Assembly: GCA_000181795.3 (NCBI GenBank)
Contig: CM012953.1
Coordinates: 1,090,542 to 1,154,541 of the forward strand
Source: Trichinella spiralis
Taxonomy: Eukaryota; Nematoda; Enoplea; Trichinellida; Trichinellidae
Reading direction: 5' to 3'
DNA length: 64,000 nt
The translations under genes and the position numbers were made by a program. The notes below the pieces were generated by a model that saw nothing but the letters and a program-made list of their open reading frames with translations, did no database searches and was not told the origin of the DNA. This document shows, one piece after another, positions 35,932-49,090 of this stretch. Numbering within the stretch: position 1 is the stretch's first letter; each line of letters starts with the position of its first letter.

Positions 35932-38900
35932 ATGCCAGGTACTCTTAGAGTACGCATAATTTCTGGTCGTGGTTTTCCTGTTATGGATCGTTCGAATGAA
36001 ACAACAGACGCATTTGTCGAAGTTAAATTTGGTCAATCTGTTCATCGGACTGAGATTTATCCAAAATCGTTGAATCCAAAATGGGATACAGATTGGTTTT
36101 GCTTTGAAGCAGAAGAGGAAAATTTGCAAGATGAATGTCTCCAAATTAGGTAAATTTATTTATATACTGAAACTGCTTTGCATTCATATAATTATGAAAT
36201 TTTTTCTTACATCTAAAGGCAACAGTTCTTTTTCTCGAAAGTTTCGGTGAAAAAATATTTTTGTTCTTTAAACTGAATATTTTGACGTTTTACAGTACTT
36301 CGATGGTAAAGTAGTAATTTTGTAAGTTGATTTTAAACGTACCGCTTTATTTTCTTGAAACAATAATATTATTTTTTTAACCCAAGCAATATGGTAAACT
36401 GTTGTTGTAAAATTTGCGATTTCTACATTTATTTTCTGTGTGTATATTAAATTCAATCATATTTCAGAGTTATGGACTATGATACGTATTCAGCGAATGA
36501 TTCTATTGGACGTGTTTATGTAGATTTGACTCCATTACTTCATGCTAAAAAACGGGAAATTTCTGGCTGGTTTCCAATTTACGATACCATGAACGGTGAT
36601 GATGATCATTTTTGATTGAAAAAAATTATTTTTTGGGATAAGTTTTTTCTTGAATTTTAGGTGTTCGTGGAGAAATTTACGTTGTTATTGGAATTGATCT
36701 GTTTGCTGATGTAAATTGCTTTCGCAAATCTTCATTTAATATTAATGTTTTTGCAAGTATATATCTTTATTTTTTTTGAAAATGATCATATTTATAATTA
36801 TAATTTTATCGATACTTCTTTTGCAATAATTCAAAATTTTATTATATTTTTTTGATAGCCTCAGCAATTCCTGTTGGACAAGCTTTGATCAATATCCACG
36901 GATTTGTTGATGAATTGATCACCAGTTCTGATCCAGAATACGAATGGATTGATAAAATTCGCACACCCCGGGCAAGTAATGAAGTTAGACAAACTTTATT
37001 TTCCAAAATAGCAGGTAAGAAGTTATTTGAATATTAAAAATTTCAAATCGAACGTCGAATAAATGAAATTTAGGAGAATTGACACGTCGAATTGGGAAAA
37101 AAGCCGCCGAAATGGGTGGAAATGCCATAATTGGTTATACGCAGTATTTCGATTTTGAAGGTGAACTTGGTATTGTTATTCGTGGAAATGGTACTGTTGT
37201 CACCCTTGAAAAATGTACCGCCTGTTCGACATCACTGATCAAAGAAAAAAGAGAACGGTACGTTATTGGAATGGGAAAAATTAAATTAATAAAATAAACA
37301 AGTAAATAATTGTTTATTCTTTTCAAATTCATTCAAGATTGAGCAATTCGGCTGGCTTTGAACCGCACTTTCAGAATGTTCAAAAATTTACCCCGAGTCG
37401 TCGTTATTCAAATCCTAAACACATGCAATCAAGGGATCATAATATTTTGAAAAGTGAAAATATTTGTGAAAAATCTGCGGCAATTCGACTTTACAAGCTG
37501 ACCACTGTACCTGCTACACCGTCGGGCACGTCAGGCAGTTGCAAAACATATTTCAAAGCAATAACATTAATTAATTAATAGATGTTTTGGTTTAAAGTGC
37601 GTTTTCTTTTCGTCTTTATTCAGGAATATCCATTTTTGACTGTTCGTTCATTGCCCACTGAACTGTTAGTCAGTCTGGGAGGTACTGTTGCGGCGCATTC
37701 AGTTAAATTGCTTCGAGGAAATGAAAGTGACTTGAAACAATGAATATTATTGAATATATGTGATGTGAAATATAATTTTTCAGAACCCGAAGATCGGCAC
37801 GCCTGGTGGCGAGAATTGAGGTTAGAAATCTGCGGACACATGACCGCTTTGGGTTGCAATGCTGTCATTGGCTACCGAGAAGACGCTACCATTCGGTATT
37901 TTTTGTTTTAATTAAATTTCCATAAATTTTAAATGGATTTAAAAAAAAATATATATTTTTTTTGCAGAGATGACATTTGCGCAATGACTGTAATTGGCAC
38001 GGCGGCAGTGATAAATTTTTCCCTCTGGCCGTCGTCAGTGTTGATCCACGCGGAAATGGGAAAATTTCACCGCGCCGTTTGCGCGGCTTCTTTTCACCAA
38101 GATTTTCCAAGCAGTTCTAAAATTTTGAAAAATTCCCTCTTCGAATTGACCAACACTGACCCCCTGATGGAAGGGAAACAATTTTACCAAGTGGTCAACT
38201 TGTTGGCCAGATCTGTGGAAAAGCCTTGCACAATGTGTCACATATTGCCCAGAGCAGCCGAATTGCATTTGACCAAAGCTAGCAGCATTTGTCAAGTTTG
38301 TCTGTAAGATACAATTCTGCTCAGATGCAGTGGAATTATTTATTATAATTTTTTATTTTTCAGAGAAAAACCAGTGCCCAGTGTATTGCTCAGTACAACT
38401 GATCAGCCGCCGGAATTGACCGAAGAATTTAGTGGATCTTTGGTTCAAGCTCGTGTAATTCGTAAAAAATCAGGATACAGCGGTGAACAATTGGCTCAGC
38501 ATTTGACCAATGTGATGAACCAGTGTGGTTGTGTTGCTTGTGTGGTGAAAATGAAGAATATCCATTTTCAGATACTTCCATTTATTGAGCATGAAGCTCA
38601 TAGTCAAGTTATATCACAAACCAGTGCATCAGGCAAAAATGCAGTATTTGGAATTCAACGTCAATTTTCAATTGGTGAAGAGATGGTTGTCCTGATTGTT
38701 ACCGGAACAGCTGTATTTTTGCCTGCTCTTGCTAGTCCTAAGCAGAAAGTTGGTTGTATGTTTTGATTTTAATTATTATTAATTAATAAATATTAATTTC
38801 AAGGAACCACTTGCAAGTGGAAAAGTTGAAGAAAATCCTATAGATTCGAAAGAACAACAACGTTCAGTGGTTTCGTTTGTGGAAAATTTGTCCAACAGCA

Positions 38901-40099
38901 GTGGATCGAATTCTGAATCGAACAGCAACGAGGAAGATAAATTTGACAAGAAAAAAAAATTGAAACGTTCAAAAAATGCTATCTTAATTGCGGTATATTG
39001 AAATTGAACTGAACTGAAACAAACAAACAAAATGTTTTTCCTTGCAGGCAGATTGTTCTTTGAGACATCCGTTCAAGACCCATTCGTCATATCCGATTGT
39101 GTGCACATTTTGCGACATGTCCAAATTTCCGAATATCGCAAAACGGGCACCGTATTTTCACAACACATTCACAAGAATTGTTCGCTTCAATATTCACGAA
39201 ATTGAATTGGATGAAAATTTTTTGAGCAACAAGTTGAACTGGATTGCTAAAGTAAGCTGGCGCATTCGTGCGAAAGATGCAACGATTCAAGATTCGAAAT
39301 TTTTTAGAGTACGGTATTTAAATTTCGAAAAATGGAACCGATCGTTTTTGCTGGTTTAATGTTTTCCGTGCATGTTGGTGAAGACAGTGAAATGCAGGTA
39401 TCACTGCAATTTGTTATGATTGATTATGTTATGTTTGATTGGGGGGAAAAGAAAGGGAAACGGTTTTCATTTTGACATTTTAGATATGTTCTTATGGTGT
39501 TGCTTTGACGGGAAAAAGCTTAGTTGGACAATTCAGACAAAAAGAAAAACAGAGAGATGATTTTGTCGAGGAGTGAATATATATATACATATATAACAAT
39601 TTTCATTGTTTTCAACAAAAAAAATGAATTATAAATTTTAAGATTTTCCAAAATTACGATAGCTGAAACTGCAGCTTCTTGCAGCAACATCAGCAGCGGT
39701 CGTTGGTCGAACCAGTCAAAGCTACCTTGGCAAAGCGCCTGCGAAGAGTTGGAAAAAGCACCAGTACCTTACCCGATGACCGTGCCGGAGACGTTCATCA
39801 CCGCCCTGCTGGAACCACCGCTTGGCATGCCGATCACCAGCTATTTGGGATATTATGATTTCTTCTTCATCCGTGAAACGACGGCCGTTCGCGACATCGG
39901 TGGCTTGGAGGCGTTTGTCCAAATCGCGTTGGCTGAAATTTTGCACGTCGTCCAAGCGCACGTAACCGCCTTCGGCGGCCAAGGGATGGTCTCGTTCAAA
40001 TTCAGCGTTACAGAACTTTCGTACGGGTTAAGTAGAAATCAAGTACAATTTTTGATCGGCATAAGCGGTGATATTGTCACCGTTTTGAAAACTAATTGA
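35932..40099 (+). CDS. C2CD5: C2CD5 (CDP138), C2-domain vesicle-traffic protein
   Basis: In mammals a Ca2+- and lipid-binding protein needed for insulin-driven GLUT4 vesicle fusion. Fifteen exons (35932-36149, 36468-36595, 36661-36756, 36859-37014, 37074-37257, 37338-about 37506, 37624-37726, 37784-37895, 37968-38303, 38364-38748, 38804-38992, 39048-39251, 39308-39397, 39484-39572, 39685-40099) give about 957 aa, close to human 1000. C2 domain at residues 1-115 with TTDAFVEVKFGQ and DYDTYSANDSIGRVYVDL, almost identical to human. Later blocks match too: WIDKIRTPRASNEVRQ, EMGGNAIIGY, the Cys pairs MCHILPRAAELHL, and the end FFFIRETTAVRD and FLIGISGDIVTVLK. Exon 6 ends at an uncertain donor: only a weak GTACCT at 37507 keeps phase. 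A donor after exon 10 (GTTGGT) is also weak. Confidence 0.93.
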
Positions 40100-40646
40100 A
40101 ATTAAAATTTGCCGACAAGAATTTCCTTATTCAAAAAAAATTTTTTTTTCATCATTTTTTTTGCTTATATAATTTGATTTATCTTTATTTACTTATTTTA
40201 AAGAGATAATTTTTTTTATTAAAAATAACGCTTATTCGTGAACTTTTTAGTTCCTTTATCAGTTCATGTCAGAGACGGAACTTATCGACGACAGTTTGTT
40301 AAAATGTCGTCGTGTGGAAAAGTCAAACTTTTTAATTCTTAATATCACTCTGATATGATTTAAAATCAAGCATGCCAAACGCAGATCATTCCGCCTAATA
40401 AAGCACGTATTTATATTTGTGCAGTAATATTTCAAATTAACTGAAACTTTTTGTTAACAACTTTGATGAGAATGTAAATGAAGTTGATGAGAATGTGATA
40501 AAGTTGTCAATCATGAAAGTTTGATAAAATTTGGAAAATCCAATGGAAAAACAAAACGAAAATGATGGAAACGTTTATTTATACAATAGCACTGCAGCAG
40601 TGGTTTGCTTATTTCAGTTAAAAATTTTTCAAATTTGTTCACCTGG
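40100..40646. other. Intergenic region between C2CD5 and the ML-domain gene
   Basis: About 550 bp between two plus-strand genes. AT-rich, with long A and T runs near 40130-40160. It is too long and featureless to argue for or against an operon. Confidence 0.45.
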
Positions 40647-41379
40647 ATGGATTTGCACAAAATTATTGCATGTTTTGCATTCATATTCGGCAATTTCATT
40701 TTCCACTTTGCAAATTGCAGTTGTCCGTATCTGAACGGAGTTGAGAAACAGTTATATTTTAAGGAATGCGATCAAAATCCAAGTATTACTCCTTTTTAAT
40801 TCATTACAATCATGCAGGTATTTTGAGTTTTGTTTTAGACAATCCTTTACCGTTTAAAATTTTGAAAGTCGAAGTGAAACTACCAAATGGCTCTATTTCC
40901 TATCCAGTTAATATCAGTACTCCACTTCATGTTCACGTCCATGTAAACAACACATTGAACAGACCCGTGAACAAAATTTTATCAGATATGTCGCTGTACG
41001 TGTATGCAAATTTATTGTGGTTACGTTGTTCATGGATCCATATACCAACTTTCGATCACTTGTAAATATTTCATTCTATTCTTTGGGTAATTTTATATTG
41101 GGAAAAAAATTTTCTTCTAGAAAAGACATTGATGAGTGTCAAAATTGCCCACTGTCCACAGGTTTATTGGAACTTCAAATAGCGTACGATTTCACCAAAG
41201 TACAATGCATCATGCCTTTCATTCAAACAGGAGTAAGTACATATTTTTGTTGGCAATTTTCCCCATTTTGACAATTCAATTTTCAGACACAGTATGGGTT
41301 GGACATTTCAGTCCGAGATGGTGAAAATCCAAAACAAAATTTAGCTTGTTTCCGTTTAGAAGCACTGCTGACTAAATGA
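40647..41379 (+). CDS. Secreted ML-domain (NPC2/MD-2-like) lipid-binding protein
   Basis: Four exons (40647-40782, 40839-41061, 41121-41232, 41287-41379) give 187 aa. Residues 1-24 (MDLHKIIACFAFIFGN...) form a signal peptide ending near FANC. The body has the ML-type pattern of spaced cysteines and beta strands: an NPLPFKILKVEVKLPNGS strand pair, DIDECQNCPLSTGLLELQI (compare NPC2 GINCPIQKDKTYSY), and the last strand ENPKQNLACFRLEALL (compare NQSLFCWEIPVQI). ML proteins bind sterols or other lipids in lysosomes or outside the cell. The match is structural pattern rather than strong identity; a GM2-activator relative is an alternative. Intron phases are all consistent. Confidence 0.65.
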
Positions 41380-41748
41380 ACAGCATCATCCATGATGAAA
41401 ATAAAAATTTCTTTTCTACATTATTATCAATGAATAAATTACCAGCCAATTTTAATTCAAAAATAAATCACATTACATAATTTACTTTGATAACTGCAGC
41501 ATTTCTGCTGTGAAGAAATAAATAAATAAATATTAATATACTTGTATTTTTGCCTGAAAATGATTGCTGTCACCAACATCCGATGCCCGACAAATAAAAA
41601 ATTCACACAATACAACAGCAACAAATAAATGAATATTCATGCTAATTATGCTTCATTCTGAAAAAAACATATCTGGAGAAATTTGAACGTTTTCATAACT
41701 CTCATTACTAATTAATTAATTTAAAAAAATTATAAATGCAAAATTTGA
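41380..41748. other. Convergent 3' intergenic region
   Basis: Between the ML gene (+) and SRSF2 (-). Several AATAAA signals lie at 41432-41530. No gene is seen. Confidence 0.6.
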
Positions 41749-43688
41749 TCAATCACGAGAGCTACTTCTGCCACTTTTTTCAGAACGAGTACGAGATGGA
41801 CTTCTCGAAAATGAACGTGTTCTGGAACGAGAATACGAAGCCGAATCACTGCGGGAACGAGAATGGCTTCTCGATGAACGTGAATGATTTCTTGAACGCG
41901 AACGACTTCGACTACGGGAACGGCTGGGCGAACGCCTACGGTATCGTCGATCTTCCAAACTGCGTTCTCTAGGCGAATCACTGTAACGTCTGTAGAAAAT
42001 GTCAATTAATTAAAAAAAATAATACTGACATTTAAATAATAATAAATTCTTTTAAATTTAAATAAACTAAAACCCTGTTTGTTTTCTTTAAACATTACTG
42101 TAAAATATTTGCGAGAAAAAATCAAGATCAAATCATCATCATACCCTCACGCATTCGACAAAAAGAATAACAAACAAAAAAATACCGTTGATCGAAAAAT
42201 ACTGTGAGACTGACAGTTCACACTTTTCATACAGAATGGTGTGAAATAAATCACTTACTAGAATTCTACTACTATCAGATCACCGTTTACAACTGCAAGA
42301 TCAGGTAGTCAGTCACTCTGGTGTAATTTGGGTTGACTTGAAAAAATAAAAATTGCTTCTGACGAAGTTAACAGGAAATTTTTACATTACACACTGCGAA
42401 CAAGTTCAAACTGACCGCCTGTCATGTTCGCTTTCTGGTATAGAAAAACACATACCATATACACGCATACATACGACAAGTATGTATGCGTGTATAGGTT
42501 TTTGCGACTTCCGGCATTTCGCGGCCGATGAATTTCTAAACCGGCATCTACATGAAAAAAATCAGCATCTGCAGCAGGAAGCATGCCAACAGCAGGACGA
42601 CTTCTGCGGCTCCAGCTCTGCTTAGCTGATATGTGTATACAGCTTCATCTTCAATAACATAACTTCAACAATTATTTTTATAACTTTCACGCAGTCGAGT
42701 CGCTGTTTAAATAAAATACAAGCACTGCTAACATAATGCTTGTGACTACTCCCAAAAAATTCTAATTTGATAACATGTCAATTAAACATTGAATTGGGAA
42801 AAAATTTTTTTTAATGAATACAATTTTTACACCATCATAAATGAAATGTTAAATGATCAAAGTTAACTTCCCCATGTATAAAAGATATATGCGTTAATCG
42901 CGAGCCACTGATTAAATACAAATAATGTGATCACAACAGTGAAACGAAATATTCATGCGAAAATGCAGCGTTTCGCTCAATTTTCAAAGCATGAATACAA
43001 TTATCTGAAAAAAACCGGTCAACACTATCTTTACCAACTTACCGGAAATAAATGCAGAATAAATTGAATAAAGATGATAAAAAAATTATTTTTTTTAATG
43101 AAATTTAAAAACGTTTTAAAACCTTAAATTTGTTGATTTTAAATAAACTTTATTTGGCAGCTGCGTAAACATGCTCAATCTGCGAATGAAACTGCAGCAA
43201 CCAAAATGCTTCAGTGATTAAAAGCAGGAATAAGTTCAAATAGAAATATAAAAATAATAGAATAAATAAAACACTAACCGGCGTCTGTAACTTTCACGTT
43301 CACGATCGTCAATCGGACGCCCATAGCGAGCCATAACAATGTGAACTTGCCTGCCGTCTACGCGACGACCATCCATTCGAGCCATTGCTTCTTCAGCGTC
43401 ACGACGACTATGAAAACGTACAAATGCAAAACCACGACTATCTCTAGTCCAGCGATCGCGGGGTATGTGAATATCACCAATCTCTCCAAACTTTTCGAAC
43501 GCCCGACGCAATTCCGCAGGACCTGTACGCGCGGACAAATTATCTATCTATAAAAAAAATAAAAAGAAAAAAATTAAACATAATCATACAATTCAAAACA
43601 TCTTAAATGTGAAAAAAAATATTTAAAATACTTTCAGCGACGTCATTCCTTCAATTTTTGGAGGCGGAGCTCGACTTCTGGAAGACAT
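41749..43688 (-). CDS. SRSF2: SR splicing factor SRSF2 (SC35)
   Basis: Nuclear splicing factor that binds exonic enhancers. Three exons (43632-43688, 43279-43547, 41749-41989) give 188 aa. One RRM at residues 14-95 has RNP2 (SLKIDNL) and RNP1 (SRGFAFVRF), then [11 protein letters not shown], nearly the human SRSF2 sequence (RVQMARYGRP). A C-terminal RS domain follows ([15 protein letters not shown]). The 1.29-kb second intron is long for this genome and holds a conserved-looking GC-richer block and a perfect hairpin (separate entry). SR genes in many animals autoregulate through poison exons, so this intron is a natural place to look. The start ATG follows TTTTAGG. Confidence 0.94.
42458..42496. 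repeat. Perfect 16-bp hairpin in the SRSF2 intron
   Basis: Arms 42458-42473 and 42481-42496 are exact inverted copies (TATACACGCATACATA and its complement) with a 7-nt loop. In the sense of the SRSF2 transcript it lies just upstream of a donor-like GTATGT. Confidence 0.9.
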
Positions 43689-45525
43689 CCTAAAACAACA
43701 TTTACAGTCTGTTCACAAAAATAATAAATCAATGACATTTTCGACTTATGATGTAATGAAATGATACTGATAGTGTAAAAACGCTGTTTTACATTAGTAA
43801 AGGCTTAATAATTTAGAAGCAAGAAAAAAAGAAAATTTTGTTTTAAATGATAATCTATTAAATTGGATTGAAAACAGAAATAATTTTTTCATGAAATTAA
43901 TGAAAAAATCTCAAAAGCATGAGTTACAGTATTAGATGTAATAACACAGGGAAACAAAAGAATTAACACTCACTTCAATCCGACAAAACAAACGAAATGA
44001 ACTGTCAAAATGACTAAATGTAGTGGATCATGTGTTAAAGAAAAGCAAGTTTAAATTAAAAATTATTATGCTACATTTGTTATTCATTCAAATCACATAA
44101 ATAAAGTTAACTTTTAATTTAAAATAGATGTCCCTTTTTTAAATTCAGATCCAGTTTTTCAAGTAGATCCATTTTTTTAAATATTTGCTTATTATCATAC
44201 TGTAAATGATTACTAACATTCGTTGTTACGGAAAGCATACTGTATTAAATAGCATTCAGGTATACATAATTAAGAAAAAAAAAATTTTATGGTAATTTGA
44301 AATTGTTTTAACGCATCGTAACGCACGTTTCAGACCAATGAGAATCAAAAACAACCAGAAATTTTGATAGCATTTCTTTAAACTGTCACTTACTTGTCTA
44401 CCGTAATCTGAAATTTTATCCGTTTAAAACATTCCTGTTTAATCCAGAAATTCTCAGAAATTCTGTTTTTCAAATATACGTTACAAATAATTAATCAATT
44501 AATCAATAATTTTTATTGTAAGATAAATCACATAGTTCACAACATTGTGCACTACATTTATTCATGAAAATCATATTATTTTACCAGCTTACTCTACTGT
44601 GTATTTGCCATGTCATCACACATGAGGTATAGAAATGCAATAGTGTGATCAAAGTAAAGTATATCTGTTGTTTTATTTTTAATTTCATTATGCTTATTTT
44701 TTCATGTTTTTTAGTTTTCCAGCAGAACAGGAACTTTGGATAAGCTGCCTTTCAGTAAATATGCCTGAAACCTGAAATCTCTGTTAATGTTTTTAACGTC
44801 AGCATTGTCTTTCTACAGAAGCATTGGAAGTAGTATCTCTTTATTACGCTGAACTCTAAGCGGAATCATCAGTAGGAAGCACAAAAATAAATGGTTTGAA
44901 AGTGCCGTACATATAAAGGCTTTTGAAGGCGCTGCAGACTTTTGAAATGGCATTATGAATCATAGCGTTGCAGGCCAAGTCTAGTGAGGTTCAAGAGCAG
45001 AGAAGACGCGAAATCATTTCCTTTTTATTCACGAAATGTTACAAAAAGTAGAACAAGTGGAAGCCACTTTTATCAGTTCAAATTTCAAAAGTGAATGGAT
45101 TCAAACATCGAAACAAGACGATGATGTTTCTGTGAAATTATACTTCCATTTACGTGAAAGTCGTTGGAAAAAAATCATCATTGTTTCGTAAAGAAAACAG
45201 TGAACGTTCTTCAAAAGCTACAAAGATAAACGAAAATTACACCGAGTCGACACAGCATAAAGTGTTGTTGAATAAACTTTGGAATCAGTTAAGTATTTTA
45301 CAATCTATCTTCACTCAACAAAGTTACTTAGAAGACTTGCAAAATGTGGAGTATCTAGACAAAATGTATGACTGAAAACGAAACCAATAGAGAAGTAACG
45401 AAATTTCTCCAATAAACCGATGGTAATACTGTCAATAGCACTTAATTTCATAATGCGCTTGATTTAATTAATTTCATATTTTGCAGATTCTAAACAATCA
45501 AGAAAAGTTACTATAGTATTGAAAG
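43689..45525. other. Mostly gene-poor, with coding-like pieces near its right end
   Basis: No complete gene is supported. At 45036-45160 a plus-strand frame begins MLQKVEQVEATFISSNFKSE, and at 45154-45375 another plus-strand frame runs to NVEYLDKMYD and a stop. Both look protein-like and could be exons of one unrecognised gene or a decayed gene. The rest is AT-rich without signals. Confidence 0.35.
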
Positions 45526-47020
45526 ACTGAAAAATTGCAACCCCAAAGGATGTGATCCTTTTCGCCTATGCGAGCTTTATTTCAATTTACGATAATTTCC
45601 AATTTTATTGACAATCACGTCTTATTGATTTTTATAATATATCTGTTGCAGGCCAAGTCCATCGCAATTGGTGTACACACAGGCGGCCATTCAGTTACTC
45701 TGTTAATTTTTGATTTATAATTTTGCTTTTTAAATAAAATTTTACTTCTGCACTGTTTGTTGTTACTAATATACTTTTAATTTCTACTTTAAAATTTTTT
45801 ATATTCTGAAAAATAACTTTTATTGGTTTATACTTTATTCCACTATAATGCATAAGTGTTGTTCTTTTTGTTTTACTGGTGTATTTCAACTTGTATACGT
45901 TGCCACTATAAATAAGTTACTCAGTATGACAACAAGTTTTGCACAATCTGGTAGCATCACCCATTTAGAATAAATCAGATACAAAAGTAGAAAAAACAAA
46001 GCAGATGAAACAAAATTTTTTTCTTTCGTAACTTTAAATAGTGAAAATGCAAATTTGACCTTTTCATCACTTGTTTCTCAACACGAATTTGGCCTTTTCA
46101 TGTATTGTGAATGAATTAAATCTTTTGCCGGCATACTGCTAATTATTCACGCAAATTCTTAACTTTCCCACACTTCAACCTAGTATTTAAAAGTGAGTTC
46201 AACAATTGGCTGAAAGGCTGCATGAATATTGTACGGTTGGCAAAGCTTTTATTTGGAAATGGCGATGTCATGGAGATTTCGCATAGCCTGTCACTTCTGC
46301 CATAAAATTTGTTTTTTCACCGATTGCCAAACCTATGTAATAAAATGGACTAAAAGAATGGAGCTTGAGTTATCAGGAACCACTAAAATATGGCGTTTTT
46401 ATATAATAATATATTTTAAATTGCTTTTAAACTATTGTTGTGGTATAAAATTGTCTATTCAGACGGAAAACACACGAAAATTGACTAATAGTACAGTAAT
46501 AGTAACAGATAATCAAGTTGAATAACACACGTATTCGCTGTCGGCAGAATTTTTTCATCAGATACATCGCGTAGATTATTTGTTCAATAAAAGTCAAGTG
46601 ATGTGGATATTTTATGCTAAACAATTGGAACAAGCAAAAGATAGAACTGAAAACCGTGGGAACTGCATTACATTTGAGATATAAAACCCAATTTGAAGCA
46701 GTTAAGTCTGGCAAATATTTCCTGTTCTATCAAGATACAAACTCACTTACTAATTTACCATTTTTTGTGTTCAATTTGTTAATTTTTAATTACCACATTT
46801 TATATTGTGTTTCACTTTGGTACAATAAAATACACAATAGCAATTGAAATTGTTCTTAAAAATGCTACTAATTAAAAAGCATAGAATGCGCAAGTTTATT
46901 GTATGCAAAAATTGAAATGCAATGTTTATTTGTACAAAATAATGAGAATATTTGAGCAATACGATACCTATTCATGATGTTGTGTAATTATCATGTGACC
47001 ATTTGTTCAACAAGTGTTTG

Positions 47021-48605
47021 TCAAAGTCGTCCGCTGTGCTTCAATAAAATACTCCAATATAAAAGGTTGAATACCAAAAAAATAGAAGGAAATATTATTC
47101 TTGCGTATTTATCAATGTCGCTAGAAGAGCAGCAATGATGGTTTCGGAATTTTTTTGTTGACAGTTTTTTAAATGAATTCAAAGAATGCCGCTGAAATCT
47201 CGGATATTTCGGTATCGTTGTAGTGGACTGTGGAATTGCAAACGGATCTACCGGATGCATCCATGTTGATGCATTTAACGACTGAAGAGAAACAAAATTA
47301 TTATTTTATTTTCTAACCGAATAAATTGAATAAATAAATTTTACTCACCGTCGTGCTAGTCAGCTTGTCGCATTCACATGGCAGTTCCTCAGTTGTATTC
47401 AGTTGGCAAGATGTACTACCTAATTGCCATGGATTCGGAGATGTTTCATGCATTGGAGGTGGTAGACGATTCAGAGGTGTGAGCAATGAAGGACCTGCAG
47501 ACATTTGAGCGTCTTCTTGTGCGACTTTTGCAAAAGCGTCTTCAATTTTTTTCTGTTTCTTTCTTTTGTCTTTGTAAGTGACAAAAGCATATTCAATAAG
47601 TGCACAAAATACCATTACGTAGCAGAAACCAAGATATATGTCTACAGCTTTGACGTAGCTTACTTTCGGCAACTGCCCATTAGTTGTGGTCATCAGTGTC
47701 GTCATAGTCAAAACTGTCATAATTCCTAATGTGACTCTAGCCGGAGCTGATTCACGACTTATCCAAAATGAAACCCATGAGATCATTACTACCATAAGAG
47801 CTGGTTGATAAATTTGTACCCAGTAGAAACTTAAATTTCGAGAAAATGTCAAATGACAGGTTAACCTGGAATAATCGCCTAAAAAATAAAATGATTACTT
47901 TATAACATTTAATATTTAAAAAATCGTTACTTTTAGTTAAGCATATTTTAATATACACTGCATAATGCACAATTTTTAGATTATTGCTTGCAACAGGACT
48001 AATATTTAAACACATCACAATGAAAGCGTATTGATTATACAACATTACAAATAATGTTATCTTTAATACTGAATCAGAAATGGCAAATGAAATACGAATT
48101 ATTAATCATGACACATTTGATAATTTAAGCCTGTTGATAAATGTCATATTGATGAACTTCATTTCTTATTAGTAGTTGTTGTTAGTTTCATAATATTTCT
48201 GTTGGTGATGGTGTCGCTTTCCATTCAAAAAACTACCAATAAATTGTTATTAAAAAAGAAAAGCAAAGATATAAATGAAAATGCTTCATTTCTTCAGAAA
48301 CAAAATTGATTTAAATAGCAAAATTTCATTAAACTACTATTAAATTGTTCAACGTTACAAATAGATAAAAATTAGCACCAATTTTTTAGCAGTAGTAAAT
48401 TTTACGTGGTTAGCATTACATTAAGACTAAGCTATTTTTTTTTATTTTTGAATGCGCATATTACCTGTACTGAGCGTAATTTTTCGCTCAACTATGAATA
48501 AATCCTGTAGCTCAAACGTCGGTAGCTTACGAATTTCAGCATCAAATGTAACAGACTGGAATCCTTTCAGCCAAAACAATCTTATATCAGCATCAGAGTA
48601 ACCAT
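47021..48605 (-). CDS. unc-49: unc-49 C-type channel cassette, copy 1
   Basis: Exons 48465-48605, 47349-47878 and 47021-47281 encode loops B and C of the binding site, four membrane helices and the intracellular loop. Same gene structure and predicted protein as copy 2 (52654-54236), with only silent changes noticed in the exons compared. It has T at 2' and M at 6' of M2 (PARVTLGIMTVL). It begins in phase 1, matching the Cys-loop exon. Confidence 0.85.
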
Positions 48606-49090
48606 CTATGAAAAAACTATTTTTTATACGCAATACAAAAAAATTGTAACTTTTTGTGAGCACCAGTTGAAAAAAGTATCTCTTTGGCATTTTATCAAAT
48701 TATTATATATTCAAGAAAGATGAGACAGTTTACATTATAGAATATGAAATGCAACTTGATTGCCTTGTTAAATAATAAAATGGGCACCTCGAATATTCGA
48801 ATTCTATTTTTAAATTCTATTATGCCAGTAATGATAGTATTCAAGCTTTCTTTTTAAATAATTCAATGGAGTAAATTTTATAAAGATGAATAATAGATTC
48901 ATATTCTACGGATTTAATCCCAATTTAGCACTTTTTCATAATATATAATACAGAAAAGTAAAACTTAGGCAATGAAGATGATTGTTCTTCGCAATGACAA
49001 TAAGCTCGATAATAAGGATGAATTTTTCACAATTTTTAACGTCCTGAAATATGTTGAAAAAGACATAATCGGTGGTGAAAAACTTCTGCT

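Noticed and set aside
35112-41379. C2CD5 and the ML-domain gene as an operon
   Set aside because: The ~550-bp gap and lack of a clear acceptor-ATG arrangement for the second gene give no support.
41736-41972. Plus-strand frames across the SRSF2 RS domain
   Set aside because: Antisense translations of repeated Arg-Ser codons.
46229-46847. Open frames on both strands downstream of unc-49 present in both block copies
   Set aside because: Present in both copies only because the block is repeated; no starts, splice logic or domains support a gene.
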